From: Pontiellaceae bacterium B12227
GTDB taxonomy: Bacteria > Verrucomicrobiota > Kiritimatiellia > Kiritimatiellales > Pontiellaceae
Length of the DNA: 64,000 bases
Assembly (NCBI GenBank): GCA_029432775.1
Contig: JAROAZ010000015.1
Location: forward strand, 1-64,000
Direction of reading: 5' to 3'
The translations under genes and the position numbers were made by a program. Each line of letters opens with the position of its first letter. Positions within the stretch are counted from its first letter, which is position 1. The notes under the pieces were generated by a model. The model saw nothing but the letters and a program-made list of their open reading frames with translations, had not been told where the DNA came from and made no database searches. Positions 51,388 to 60,054 of the stretch are shown here, piece after piece.

Positions 51388-54300
51388 TTAGGCCTTTAAC
51401 TGCTTGACGACGCGGTAAAGTTCAGTCACGCCCCAGGCCTGAGCGCCGCATCCGCGCTGGGTATGCGGCGTATTACCGTCGATCACTTCGGGGCTCTGGC
51501 GCATGCAGCCGTGATTCAGCACATCCGATGCACTACCTAGAATGGAGAGCGCGGTTTCCTTCGCCGCATCGCCATAGACCATCACCAATGCTTCGGAATA
51601 CGACGGGAAGGGCCAGGTCCAGGCCGTTCCGTTGTGATAGGCGGGTTTGCGGCGGGTATCTTCGTCGCCGGTATAGTGACCCCAATAGGGACGTTGCGGA
51701 TCGTTCAGCAGATGGCCGTCGTTATAAACCGGGCAGGGGTGCTGCACCGGCCGGTCTGCCAGGCTCCGGATGGCCCCTGGAATCAGCAGCTGTTCGCAGG
51801 CTTCGATAATATTCTTACAAAGGTCGGAATCCGTCACCGCGCCGAGCGTCACCGCCAGCAGCTGGTTCGAGCGCAGCGCATCATCCACCGCGGCATCGTG
51901 CGCACCGGTGCCCGGGGCACAGGCCAGACAGTCGGCCAGATAGGTGAAGTCGTCCGCTTCCACCAGAAACAGATCGCCGATAGACTGCTCCACCTGCTGT
52001 GCCAGCCTTTTCCAATCATTGGATTTATCGATCGTAACGAGCATGTTCAGCGCATACTTCCACATCGACTGAATCTCGATCGGATAGCCCTGGCGCGGCG
52101 TGCCTGCCGGATAGTTGGTGTCCATCCAGGTAAAGTGCGACGGGCTGAAGATCAGGCCGGAGTTCGGGTCGAAGGTGATGCCGTTTTCAGTTCCGGCAAT
52201 CAGGCCGTGGGCCAATGCCACCAGTACTTCGTTCACCGTGCGGCCGTCGCCGCAGTCGGCCTTCAGGAGTTTCTTATTCCCCTGCGCCTGCATCAGTTCA
52301 TCGCAGGCGACATAAAGCCAGAGCGGGGCATCGGACGTTTCGCGGTTGTTGTCGTCATTCCCGCGAATCATGTTCGGAATAGTTCCGCCTTTTTCATATT
52401 TCGCAAACTGGAGGAGAATATTCTGCGCCTCTTCCAGCAGACCGGCGGCAATAATTCCGCGCAGACAGATCAGCGTGTCGCGGCCCCAGTCGAGGAACCA
52501 CGGGTAGCCGGCAATCACCGTCTGGAAATCGTCACGTTTCACGATAAACTGTTCCATCGCCAGCTTCATCGACTCTTCGATGGAGACGGTTGCCTGTTTG
52601 ACGGCCAGCGTCGGTTTTCCAAAGATTGGAACTTCGTTGATGGCCGCCACCAGCTCGGCGGTCTGCTTGCCTTTCAACTCCACCTTGAAATAGCCCGGGC
52701 TGAACAGGTCCGATTCGCCGTCGATCCCGCGTGCCTGATCCACCGGATGGCCGATCATGTAATACCACTCCGGCTCGGAATGAAATTCGCCGCCCTTCAG
52801 AGAGACGTTGAGTTTTCGATCATTGGAAGGCGCAAAAGTAAACCCGTCATCCAATGGTTGGGTGGAATGCGGCCAATGGTCCTGCGGGCCGTTCATGGCT
52901 TTGGTCACTTCGTGATTATTGCGGTCTTCAATATCCGTCCGCAGTACCAGCGTGATCGGCAGCTTGTTGGCCAAATGCTCTGAATCATTGCCGGCATCGC
53001 CACGCACAAAGCTCAGTTTGATGGCATTGGTGTCGGGATGCAGCTGCAGGGTGACCTTCAGCGGGATCAGCTGGCCTTCGCCGACCGGCACCGCAAAGTC
53101 CCAGATCACCGTGCCGTCGTCGGCCACCGAGAACTGTTTCTGGCAGTGCAGCGAAAGCTCGTTGGAATAGTCGCGGCACACCACCCAGGCGCGACAGCGC
53201 GTCAGCATCGTGTGTCGATCCACCGGCACTTCGTCGTGCAGGTTGGCAATCAGAAGCCCGTCATATTTACTGCGGATCTCCGCCCAGCCCACGCGCACCT
53301 GAGAAAGGGCGCCGTGTTCGTTGGTGCAGACAGCATAGCGGTCGCGGTCGTGCATTTCGCCCGCCGGGCAGGAGGTGATTACGGTGGCATTCTCTTCGGG
53401 GCACAACTGCATCACCGGAGCGTCCGCATGGCGGATCTCTTCTTCGAAGACCGTCAGTTTCAGCGACAGGGTCTGATGAGCCTCCGGCGTTTCCAAAGGT
53501 TGGAAAAGGGCAAAGGTATTGCCGTCGGGCTGCTCAACCGACTTTTCGTGCGCAAGGGTTTCGCCTCCGGCATTCTTCAGCTCAGCAATAAAGCCGGTCG
53601 GTGCTTTCACCAGCAGGAAGTGGTTGGGCGGCAGCAATACGGTGCGCTGTGCGTCCTGCGGCCACTGCCAGGTGGTCACCACCGGCGCCCCGCCGGCCAG
53701 CTCTTCGCAGAGGCCTTTGGGATCTGCCAAAAAACGGTCCACATCGATATTTTCCAACGCCTGGAAATGGTTGAATACATCCATCGCTTTGGCTTTCAGG
53801 AGCTGGGCTTTGCCGGCATCGGTTCCGGTAAACGGGGTTTCCATGGCTTGGAAAATGCCGTTCATCCAATCGGGGTTGTCGGTCAGACAGAGGACTTCCC
53901 CGGGCTTCAGGTTATAGCTGCTGCCATGGAAATCGACCGGGCCGGCCGACAGCAGGTCGGTCTTAAATCCGCCGAAGTCGCCATGCCATTCCACATAGCC
54001 GTCGGAATCGTGGTTCAGGTTGGCGAGCACCAGCAGGCGATGTTCGCCGGAGGCATCGGTCCGCAGCACAGCAGAGGAGTTGTGATAGTTGTTGGTGATC
54101 AGGTCCACTTTTCCGCCGGCGTGGAAGGAGGGGTGTACTTCCATGATGGCGTGAATGCGGCGGATCCAGTCGATCATGTTCGGCTCGGCACCCCAGTTGA
54201 GGGTGTGTGCATTGTGAACATTGATCTGTGTGTCGGCATACCACTCGACGCCGTTGGCAAAACCGAACGCGCCGTTGTGGGTCGTCAGTGCGCAGAAGGC

Positions 54301-55590
54301 AACGCGCAGCCGGGCGTGGGCGTGCGAGGTGGAGGCCAGTCGGGCGTTGTCGTGGGTTTCCGCAAAATGAATCAGGTTGCCCTTGGATTCTGAAACGTGG
54401 ATGGATTCGGGCAGGTTGCCATCAACCTGACCCTGATCAAACTGCTGGAAAATTTCCGAATAGGCCCAGTTCATGCCGGAATCGGCCAGCAGGTGTTCGG
54501 TTACGTGTTTGTGCCCGCCGAGACCTTCGAGCATAAAGATGGCATCGGGATATTCCATGCGCACCTTGGCAATGACATACTGCCAGGCTTCGAACGGAAC
54601 CATATAGCCGGCGTCACAGCGGAAGCCGTCCACGCCCTTGCGGCACCAGAAGAGGAAAACGTCGGCCATGTATTGCCAGAGACCGCGGTGTTCGTGGTTC
54701 AGTTCCACCAGATCGGCCCATTCGACGCCCCAGGCACCTGGCGATTTAAATTTGCCGTCCTCTTTGCGCTCGAACCATTCCGGATGGTTGATCTGCAGGG
54801 CCGAGGCCCAGCCGGTGTGGTTGATCGGCATATCGAGATAAACGCGTGCGTTGCGCTTGTGCACTTCGTCGACCAGCTCCTGAAACTGCTCCAGCGGGGT
54901 GGTCAGTTTGTCGAACACAGCGTGCGCCGGATCGACATCGAACAGGTCGAGCACGGAAAAGGCACCGCCGAACCGGCCCATACGGCCGAAGGTGGTCGGG
55001 GTGGGATGGATCGGCATGAGCTGAATGATTTTGCAGCGCAGATGGCTGACAATAAAATCGAGCTCCTTGATCACATCGCGGAATTTTCCCGCCTTTGGAA
55101 TCACCGTGTAGCCCGCTTCATCCAGTTGCTGGATGGCGCGTTCGTCGTGGGAATCGACGGCGCCTTTATATTTGGCTTCGCCGAACTGACGCACAAAGGC
55201 GGTGTACATTGTGTTGCCGGCGCAGGTTTCGGCCGGTTCGACTTTCAGCACCGAGTTCCCGCCGTCCGGCCATTGAATCAGATCGGTTCCGTCTTCCACA
55301 AAATAGGCTTTGGCTTCAAAGCGCCCTACGCCGAGCAGCGGGAGGGTGATCGAGAAGGTGTTGTTTTTTCCGGCCATTGGAAAATCGTGCCAGTCGCGCG
55401 ACAGCGGCGGCAGGCCCTGTTCGGCGTGAGCAATGATTTCCGCATGGCGGACGTGCGCGTGGCCGATGTTGGCGCGCAGCCAGGCTTTTCCCTTTGAGCC
55501 GGTGGTGTTTTCGAGCGTAAAGGTGATGCTGTCGCCGCGGAAATGGATGGTGTGTTCACCCGGGGCCGGGTGTTGAATCAGATTGCTCAT
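51388..55590 (-). CDS. Two-domain glycogen debranching enzyme
   Basis: The 1400-residue protein has a short N-terminal beta domain and a GH13-type alpha-amylase domain (about 140-560; YLDMPINHTGW, DGFRCDAGYM near 325, FMLEGLGG, FAETHDNARL). Middle beta domains follow, and then a C-terminal amylo-alpha-1,6-glucosidase domain of the GH133 kind (about 990-1400; GYPWFLDWGRDTLICLRG, GNDDNNRETSDAPLWL). The order matches the eukaryotic AGL/Gdb1 enzyme, which has both 4-alpha-glucanotransferase and glucosidase activity; the same is inferred here. Several exact palindromes lie inside (52617, 53491, 53752, 53839), plus near copies. The start at 55590 replaces a longer open frame. Confidence 0.88.
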   Translation of the reverse strand: MSNLIQHPAPGEHTIHFRGDSITFTLENTTGSKGKAWLRANIGHAHVRHAEIIAHAEQGLPPLSRDWHDFPMAGKNNTFSITLPLLGVGRFEAKAYFVEDGTDLIQWPDGGNSVLKVEPAETCAGNTMYTAFVRQFGEAKYKGAVDSHDERAIQQLDEAGYTVIPKAGKFRDVIKELDFIVSHLRCKIIQLMPIHPTPTTFGRMGRFGGAFSVLDLFDVDPAHAVFDKLTTPLEQFQELVDEVHKRNARVYLDMPINHTGWASALQINHPEWFERKEDGKFKSPGAWGVEWADLVELNHEHRGLWQYMADVFLFWCRKGVDGFRCDAGYMVPFEAWQYVIAKVRMEYPDAIFMLEGLGGHKHVTEHLLADSGMNWAYSEIFQQFDQGQVDGNLPESIHVSESKGNLIHFAETHDNARLASTSHAHARLRVAFCALTTHNGAFGFANGVEWYADTQINVHNAHTLNWGAEPNMIDWIRRIHAIMEVHPSFHAGGKVDLITNNYHNSSAVLRTDASGEHRLLVLANLNHDSDGYVEWHGDFGGFKTDLLSAGPVDFHGSSYNLKPGEVLCLTDNPDWMNGIFQAMETPFTGTDAGKAQLLKAKAMDVFNHFQALENIDVDRFLADPKGLCEELAGGAPVVTTWQWPQDAQRTVLLPPNHFLLVKAPTGFIAELKNAGGETLAHEKSVEQPDGNTFALFQPLETPEAHQTLSLKLTVFEEEIRHADAPVMQLCPEENATVITSCPAGEMHDRDRYAVCTNEHGALSQVRVGWAEIRSKYDGLLIANLHDEVPVDRHTMLTRCRAWVVCRDYSNELSLHCQKQFSVADDGTVIWDFAVPVGEGQLIPLKVTLQLHPDTNAIKLSFVRGDAGNDSEHLANKLPITLVLRTDIEDRNNHEVTKAMNGPQDHWPHSTQPLDDGFTFAPSNDRKLNVSLKGGEFHSEPEWYYMIGHPVDQARGIDGESDLFSPGYFKVELKGKQTAELVAAINEVPIFGKPTLAVKQATVSIEESMKLAMEQFIVKRDDFQTVIAGYPWFLDWGRDTLICLRGIIAAGLLEEAQNILLQFAKYEKGGTIPNMIRGNDDNNRETSDAPLWLYVACDELMQAQGNKKLLKADCGDGRTVNEVLVALAHGLIAGTENGITFDPNSGLIFSPSHFTWMDTNYPAGTPRQGYPIEIQSMWKYALNMLVTIDKSNDWKRLAQQVEQSIGDLFLVEADDFTYLADCLACAPGTGAHDAAVDDALRSNQLLAVTLGAVTDSDLCKNIIEACEQLLIPGAIRSLADRPVQHPCPVYNDGHLLNDPQRPYWGHYTGDEDTRRKPAYHNGTAWTWPFPSYSEALVMVYGDAAKETALSILGSASDVLNHGCMRQSPEVIDGNTPHTQRGCGAQAWGVTELYRVVKQLKA

Positions 55591-55614
55591 GAGAAAAAAC
55601 CTTTTTAGAATATA

Positions 55615-55629
55615 TTCCAACTACTGGAA
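55615..55629. repeat. Dispersed palindrome upstream of the glycogen operon
   Basis: TTCCAACTACTGGAA lies 24 bp upstream of the debranching enzyme start, in the gap shared with the divergent helicase gene. Confidence 0.9.
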
Positions 55630-55657
55630 AAACTCCGGCTTTTATAAAGAGAATGGG

Positions 55658-55672
55658 TTCCAATGTCTGGAA
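55658..55672. repeat. Dispersed palindrome between the glycogen operon and helicase
   Basis: TTCCAATGTCTGGAA; second copy in this 162-bp divergent gap, 28 bp from the first. This is the only divergent gap with exact copies. Confidence 0.9.
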
Positions 55673-55752
55673 AAAAGGGTTGGGAGTTTGTCTGCACCCC
55701 GGTTAAAGGCGGTTCTGGTTGTTTTGCAGAAGGCTCTGTATAGTGGTTTTCT

Positions 55753-58452
55753 ATGTTTAATCGATCGAAATCTAAACGGGGTGGAACAGCGTTTCCAGAG
55801 CTGAAGTTTCGCTTTGACTGGCGGCCGTATCAAAAACGGGTGCTGGATGCGATTGAGCATCATCTGAGCGATCAGCGCCTGCATGTGGTTGCCGCGCCCG
55901 GAGCCGGTAAAACGGTGCTGGGGCTGGAGGCGTTCCGAAGATTGGAAAAGCGCACCGTGATTCTTTCTCCAACACGGATTATCCGCGACCAATGGCTGCA
56001 GCGCTTGAGCGATTTTTGCGAAACGGACGATCCGCTCGGCCTCGACTGGGTCAGCAATCGGCTCGACGATCCCCGGATTTTGACATCCATCACCTATCAG
56101 GCCTTGCATTCCAGGTCGCGGATTGATGATGAACCCGATCCTGAGGAAGATGATGAGGGGGAAGAGACTGAAACCGTCGATGCCGCCTTTGTGGTGGAAA
56201 CGTTTAAAAAGCATCAGGTGCAGGTGATTATTCTGGACGAAGCGCACCATCTGCGGGCGGAGTGGTGGAAGGTGCTTGATCAGATTTGCGAGGCGATTCC
56301 CGAGCTGGTGATCGTTGCGCTTACGGCCACGCCGCCCTACGACTCGAAGGCTCCCGAATGGAAACGCTACGAGGAACTCTGCGGGCCGATTGATGAAGAA
56401 ATTTCTGTGCCGGAACTGATTAAGGCCAGGACGCTCTGCCCGCATCAGGATTATATCTGGGCGGTGGATGTGAGCCCGACGGAAAAAGAGCGCATTAAAA
56501 TATACGATGATCAGGTCAAGCAGCTGCTGGCGCATCTGGTGAACGATGAGGTGTTCTGCACGTGCATGTTGGAGCATCCCTGGCTCGACGATGAAGAGCT
56601 GGATTCGGACAGCGTCTATAGCGACCCGAAGGCGGCGATGGCGCTGTTGGTCTTTCTGAAACATAAAACCGGAGAGGCAGCGCCGGAGTTGAATGCGGTG
56701 CTGGATGTCTCCTTTGAGGAAGTCCCTCCGCTCAGTCGTGCGTGGTGGCAGGTGCTGCTTGAACATCTTCTGTTTTCCTCCGGGGTTAAACAGACCAAGT
56801 CTGCAACGGCTTATTATGCGGAGCTGAAAAAGCGGCTCCGCTCGCTGGAGCTGCTTCGTAAGAATGAACTGTCGATTGTGCGTTCGCGCCGGTTGGAGCG
56901 TTCGCTGGCGCTAAGTGAGCATAAAGTGGATGCCTGCATGTCGATTCACAAGCTCGAGCTAAAGCAGCGGGGTGATGAACTGCGGCAGGTAGTGCTGACC
57001 GACTTTATCCGCGATGAAGCGTTGAATACGGCCCATTCGCTTGGAACGTCCACGCTGGGCGCGTGGCCGATCTTTCGGGGACTCTGTGCGGTGTCGCCGA
57101 TTGCAGAATCCATTGCTTTGCTGACGGGCAGATTGTGCATTCTACATGAATCGTTGGTCGAACGTCTCATGGAAGAGGCCGGGGACCAAAGGGTGGTTTG
57201 TACGCCGTTTGAGCGAATGCCGGGCCATGTGAAGGTTTCCGGCTCATTGAATCTGTTGACCAATATTTTTACGGCGCTTCTGATTCGGGGCGACATTAAA
57301 ACGCTGGTCGGTACCGGTGCGTTGCTGGGAGAGGGCTGGGACGCCCCGGTGGTTAATTCGCTGATTCTTGCCAGTTCGGTCGGCACCTATATGCTGACGA
57401 ATCAGATGCGAGGAAGGGCCATTCGATTGGATCGATCGAAACCGGAAAAAGTGAGCAGTATATGGCATCTGGTTGCGCTTGATGTGAAGAGCGATAGCGG
57501 ATTGGGTGATTTTTATGACCTGAACCGTCGCTTCGAAACCTTTGTCGGTCTATCCGAAAATAACCTGAGTATTGAAAGCGGTTTTAAGCGGATGCATGCC
57601 TGGGGGCTGGAGTCTGTGCAGACCGAACTCAAGCCCTACGCATGCTTTGCCAATAATCGCCAGATGGTGCGCCGATATCGAAATGTTGCAGCGGTTTCCA
57701 AACGTTGGAACGAAGCCTTGTCGGGCGATAGCAAGGCGCGTGTCGTTCCCTCGGTTGAGACAGAAAAGCTGCCACGGTTGCGCGCCTATCATCTCAGAAA
57801 CGCGCTGGGACATTTGCTATTCCGGCTGGCCGTTGCAATCGGGTGCTGGTTGAGCTGGGGTGCCGTGCTGGCCCGCCACAAATGGGCATCGCTCTTTGTT
57901 GCGACCGGGCTCGGTGCAATATGGGTGATGTTTACTCATTTCGGTACAACGCTGTCGGCGCTGAGAATCGGCTTCAGGTATCTGCCGGTGGACGGCTCGT
58001 TACGTCAAATTGGAAATGCGCTGTGCCGGGCGCTGTGTGAGGCCGGAATGATTGAAACCCCATACCGGCGCCTGCGGGTTCGCTCCGTACAGGCCTCGGA
58101 TAAAAGTTATTATCTGAGCCTGAGTGGCGGAACCTACTATGAATCGTCCCTGTTTGCCGATGGCTTGGCCGAGCTGTTGGGACCGATTGAGAGCCCGCGT
58201 TATCTGGTGATTCGTGAGGGCTCGTTTCTTGGATTTAAGCGCGATGACTACCATGCCGTTCCATCCCGCCTGGCGGTGAAAAAGGAGCTGGCTGAAATAT
58301 TCTATCGCTCGTGGGCGCGTTACGTTGGCCCCTCGGATCTCATTTACACCCGAAGCGAAGAGGGGCGTGCGGAGTTGGCTCATGCTAAATCGCACGCGTT
58401 CACCGCCGCGTTCAACGGACAAACCCGGCGCCTTAACCGCTGGCAATCGTGA
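55753..58452 (+). CDS. SF2 helicase with C-terminal membrane segments
   Basis: The 899-residue protein has SF2 helicase motifs: Walker A APGAGKT (about 48-54), SPTRIIRDQW, DEAH box LDEAHHL (about 162), TATPP, the C-terminal GEGWDAP and QMRGRAIR. A large insertion lies between the two RecA-like domains. Unusually, two hydrophobic stretches (LAVAIGCWLSWGAVLA and SLFVATGLGAIWVMF, about 684-730) follow the helicase core, and a soluble C-terminal domain of about 160 residues ends the protein. A membrane-tied helicase is inferred; the substrate is unknown. One exact palindrome (57696-57710, SKRWN) lies inside. Confidence 0.75.
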   Translation: MFNRSKSKRGGTAFPELKFRFDWRPYQKRVLDAIEHHLSDQRLHVVAAPGAGKTVLGLEAFRRLEKRTVILSPTRIIRDQWLQRLSDFCETDDPLGLDWVSNRLDDPRILTSITYQALHSRSRIDDEPDPEEDDEGEETETVDAAFVVETFKKHQVQVIILDEAHHLRAEWWKVLDQICEAIPELVIVALTATPPYDSKAPEWKRYEELCGPIDEEISVPELIKARTLCPHQDYIWAVDVSPTEKERIKIYDDQVKQLLAHLVNDEVFCTCMLEHPWLDDEELDSDSVYSDPKAAMALLVFLKHKTGEAAPELNAVLDVSFEEVPPLSRAWWQVLLEHLLFSSGVKQTKSATAYYAELKKRLRSLELLRKNELSIVRSRRLERSLALSEHKVDACMSIHKLELKQRGDELRQVVLTDFIRDEALNTAHSLGTSTLGAWPIFRGLCAVSPIAESIALLTGRLCILHESLVERLMEEAGDQRVVCTPFERMPGHVKVSGSLNLLTNIFTALLIRGDIKTLVGTGALLGEGWDAPVVNSLILASSVGTYMLTNQMRGRAIRLDRSKPEKVSSIWHLVALDVKSDSGLGDFYDLNRRFETFVGLSENNLSIESGFKRMHAWGLESVQTELKPYACFANNRQMVRRYRNVAAVSKRWNEALSGDSKARVVPSVETEKLPRLRAYHLRNALGHLLFRLAVAIGCWLSWGAVLARHKWASLFVATGLGAIWVMFTHFGTTLSALRIGFRYLPVDGSLRQIGNALCRALCEAGMIETPYRRLRVRSVQASDKSYYLSLSGGTYYESSLFADGLAELLGPIESPRYLVIREGSFLGFKRDDYHAVPSRLAVKKELAEIFYRSWARYVGPSDLIYTRSEEGRAELAHAKSHAFTAAFNGQTRRLNRWQS

Positions 58453-58485
58453 AGGTGATGAGGCGGGAGAGAGCTCGCGGCCTGG

Positions 58486-58875
58486 TTATGTGCTCCTCAT
58501 TTGCTCCAATATTTCAATGAAGTGATGTTCGGCGGCGTCAATCAGATCATCGTCACCCATCGCCTGGGCGAGTTGAACGGCTTCACAGAAATCTCTCAAT
58601 GCAAGGTAGTATTCTTTGAGGTGATGATGCAGCACGCCTCTGTCGTAATACAATCCGCCGGATTCTGGTTCCAGTTCAATGGCTTCATCCAGATCCCGTT
58701 TAGCCTGAATTTTATTTCCCGCTAAATAGTGTAAATGGGACCTTAGCTGTAAAGCGCTGTGAATATCCACACCGTCGCGAATCAGCCCGTCAAGCTCCTC
58801 AAAGCCACGATCATATTTTTCATTACTTACGCATTCAGAATAAATTTTTTGTGCTTTTTCGAATCGTTCACTCAT
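58486..58875 (-). CDS. TPR-repeat protein
   Basis: The 129-residue protein has two or three TPR motifs (AGNKIQAKRDLDEAIELEPESGGLYYDRGVLHHHLKEYYLALRDFCEAVQL). It has no signal peptide. It lies 33 bp downstream of the NrpR-like regulator on the same strand and may be cotranscribed with it. The role is unknown. Confidence 0.75.
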   Translation of the reverse strand: MSERFEKAQKIYSECVSNEKYDRGFEELDGLIRDGVDIHSALQLRSHLHYLAGNKIQAKRDLDEAIELEPESGGLYYDRGVLHHHLKEYYLALRDFCEAVQLAQAMGDDDLIDAAEHHFIEILEQMRST

Positions 58876-58908
58876 ATCAATTCAATCCCGTTATAAGGGT
58901 GAGATCTT

Positions 58909-59913
58909 TTACAGGACGGCGAGCTGTTCGCGGAGTTCCGAATAGTGGAAGAGGCGGTTGAAGTTGATGAGGCCGGAGAGGGCGCGCGACTGGATGCGCA
59001 GTCCGGTTTCTTCGAAGATCGACATGGGATTGAGTCCGCCGATGATGACGGCGCCGGCACGCTCGGGGCCGACCGGTACTTCATAAATGGATTGTCCGGG
59101 ATTGCCCAGGCACATCAGGCTGCCGAGCCCGATCTCCTCCAGGCGGTCGGCGACCGCGTGTACCGTTTCAATACTGCCGGCGGGATATTCCCGGAAGCTG
59201 GCCCCGATTTTCCCGTTGCCGGTGGTGACGGCGCCGACATAGTCGGCCATGCCGCCGCGGATGAACACTTCCAGCGGATCGATGCTGGTTCCGTCATAGT
59301 TGATGAGTTCAACGAAGCGGGTGGGGTGGCTGTTTTTGAGTTCGAGCAGCCCGCCGAAGCGCGAGACGGTCGGGACGCCGTGCTGCAGGAGGATGCCGTT
59401 GAGGGTGATGGAGCAGACCGTGCCGATGCCGATCATCCCGTCAGGAATGACGGTGCCGCTGAAATTTTCGCCGGGTTCGAACAGGGCCATCATTTTTCCC
59501 ATGGCGTAGCCTTTGGCAAATACCTTGCTGATGAGTTTGCGCCGGTCGTTGGTGATATCGGACGGTTTGACGAGGGAGAGGTTGAGGACAACCTGTCCGG
59601 CCATGGTTTCCGGGTTGAAATCGACCTGGTAGGCCATGGTGTCAATTTTGCCGGATAAAAAGCCGATGCGTTCCAGCACGCGCGCGCTTCCGGCTTCCTG
59701 TATTCCGGGGGCGGTAATGCGCCGGCCGCGTCGGCCGAGGTTTTCGGTCATGCCCAGCTCATCGAGCTCTTTCAGGTAAAGGCGGGTTGTTCTCTCACTT
59801 ATTTCCATGCCCTGGGCGACGAGGATATCGGTGATCTTTGAGCTGCCGAGCGGCCGGTCGCTGGCGCTGAGTGTCTCGAGCACCGCAAATCGTTTCTTTT
59901 CCCGTTTATCCAT
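58909..59913 (-). CDS. NrpR-like transcriptional regulator
   Basis: The 334-residue protein has an N-terminal winged-helix domain (about 1-70; LGSSKITDILVAQGMEISERTTRLYLKELDELG), as in NrpR and ribonuclease-R-type HTH proteins. One NRD/DUF128-like domain fills the rest (MIGIGTVCSITLNGILLQHGVP, FVELINYDGTSIDPLEVFIRGGM, VGPERAGAVIIGGLNPMSIFEE). In methanogens NrpR represses nitrogen-assimilation genes and is released by 2-oxoglutarate. The divergent glutamate synthase gene supports a nitrogen role here. The start at 59913 is preferred over a longer frame. NrpR is rarer in bacteria than in archaea. Confidence 0.8.
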   Translation of the reverse strand: MDKREKKRFAVLETLSASDRPLGSSKITDILVAQGMEISERTTRLYLKELDELGMTENLGRRGRRITAPGIQEAGSARVLERIGFLSGKIDTMAYQVDFNPETMAGQVVLNLSLVKPSDITNDRRKLISKVFAKGYAMGKMMALFEPGENFSGTVIPDGMIGIGTVCSITLNGILLQHGVPTVSRFGGLLELKNSHPTRFVELINYDGTSIDPLEVFIRGGMADYVGAVTTGNGKIGASFREYPAGSIETVHAVADRLEEIGLGSLMCLGNPGQSIYEVPVGPERAGAVIIGGLNPMSIFEETGLRIQSRALSGLINFNRLFHYSELREQLAVL

Positions 59914-59918
59914 ATAAC

Positions 59919-59932
59919 CGGCATTTTTGCCG
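59919..59932. promoter_or_regulatory. Palindrome in the nrpR-gltB divergent gap, candidate operator
   Basis: CGGCATTTTTGCCG is a 5-bp inverted repeat with a 4-nt centre, 5 bp upstream of the NrpR-like start codon and 122 bp upstream of the divergent glutamate synthase start. Confidence 0.45.
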
Positions 59933-60054
59933 TAAAAATAATATGAGTTCAAGAATTTATGGATTATCAGCCTATTTATTACCTAAAATGAAGATCTTAT
60001 CTGGCACTGGATTGCCGGGTTGGGGATGTAACTTAAATGAACCAGGAGGATGCA

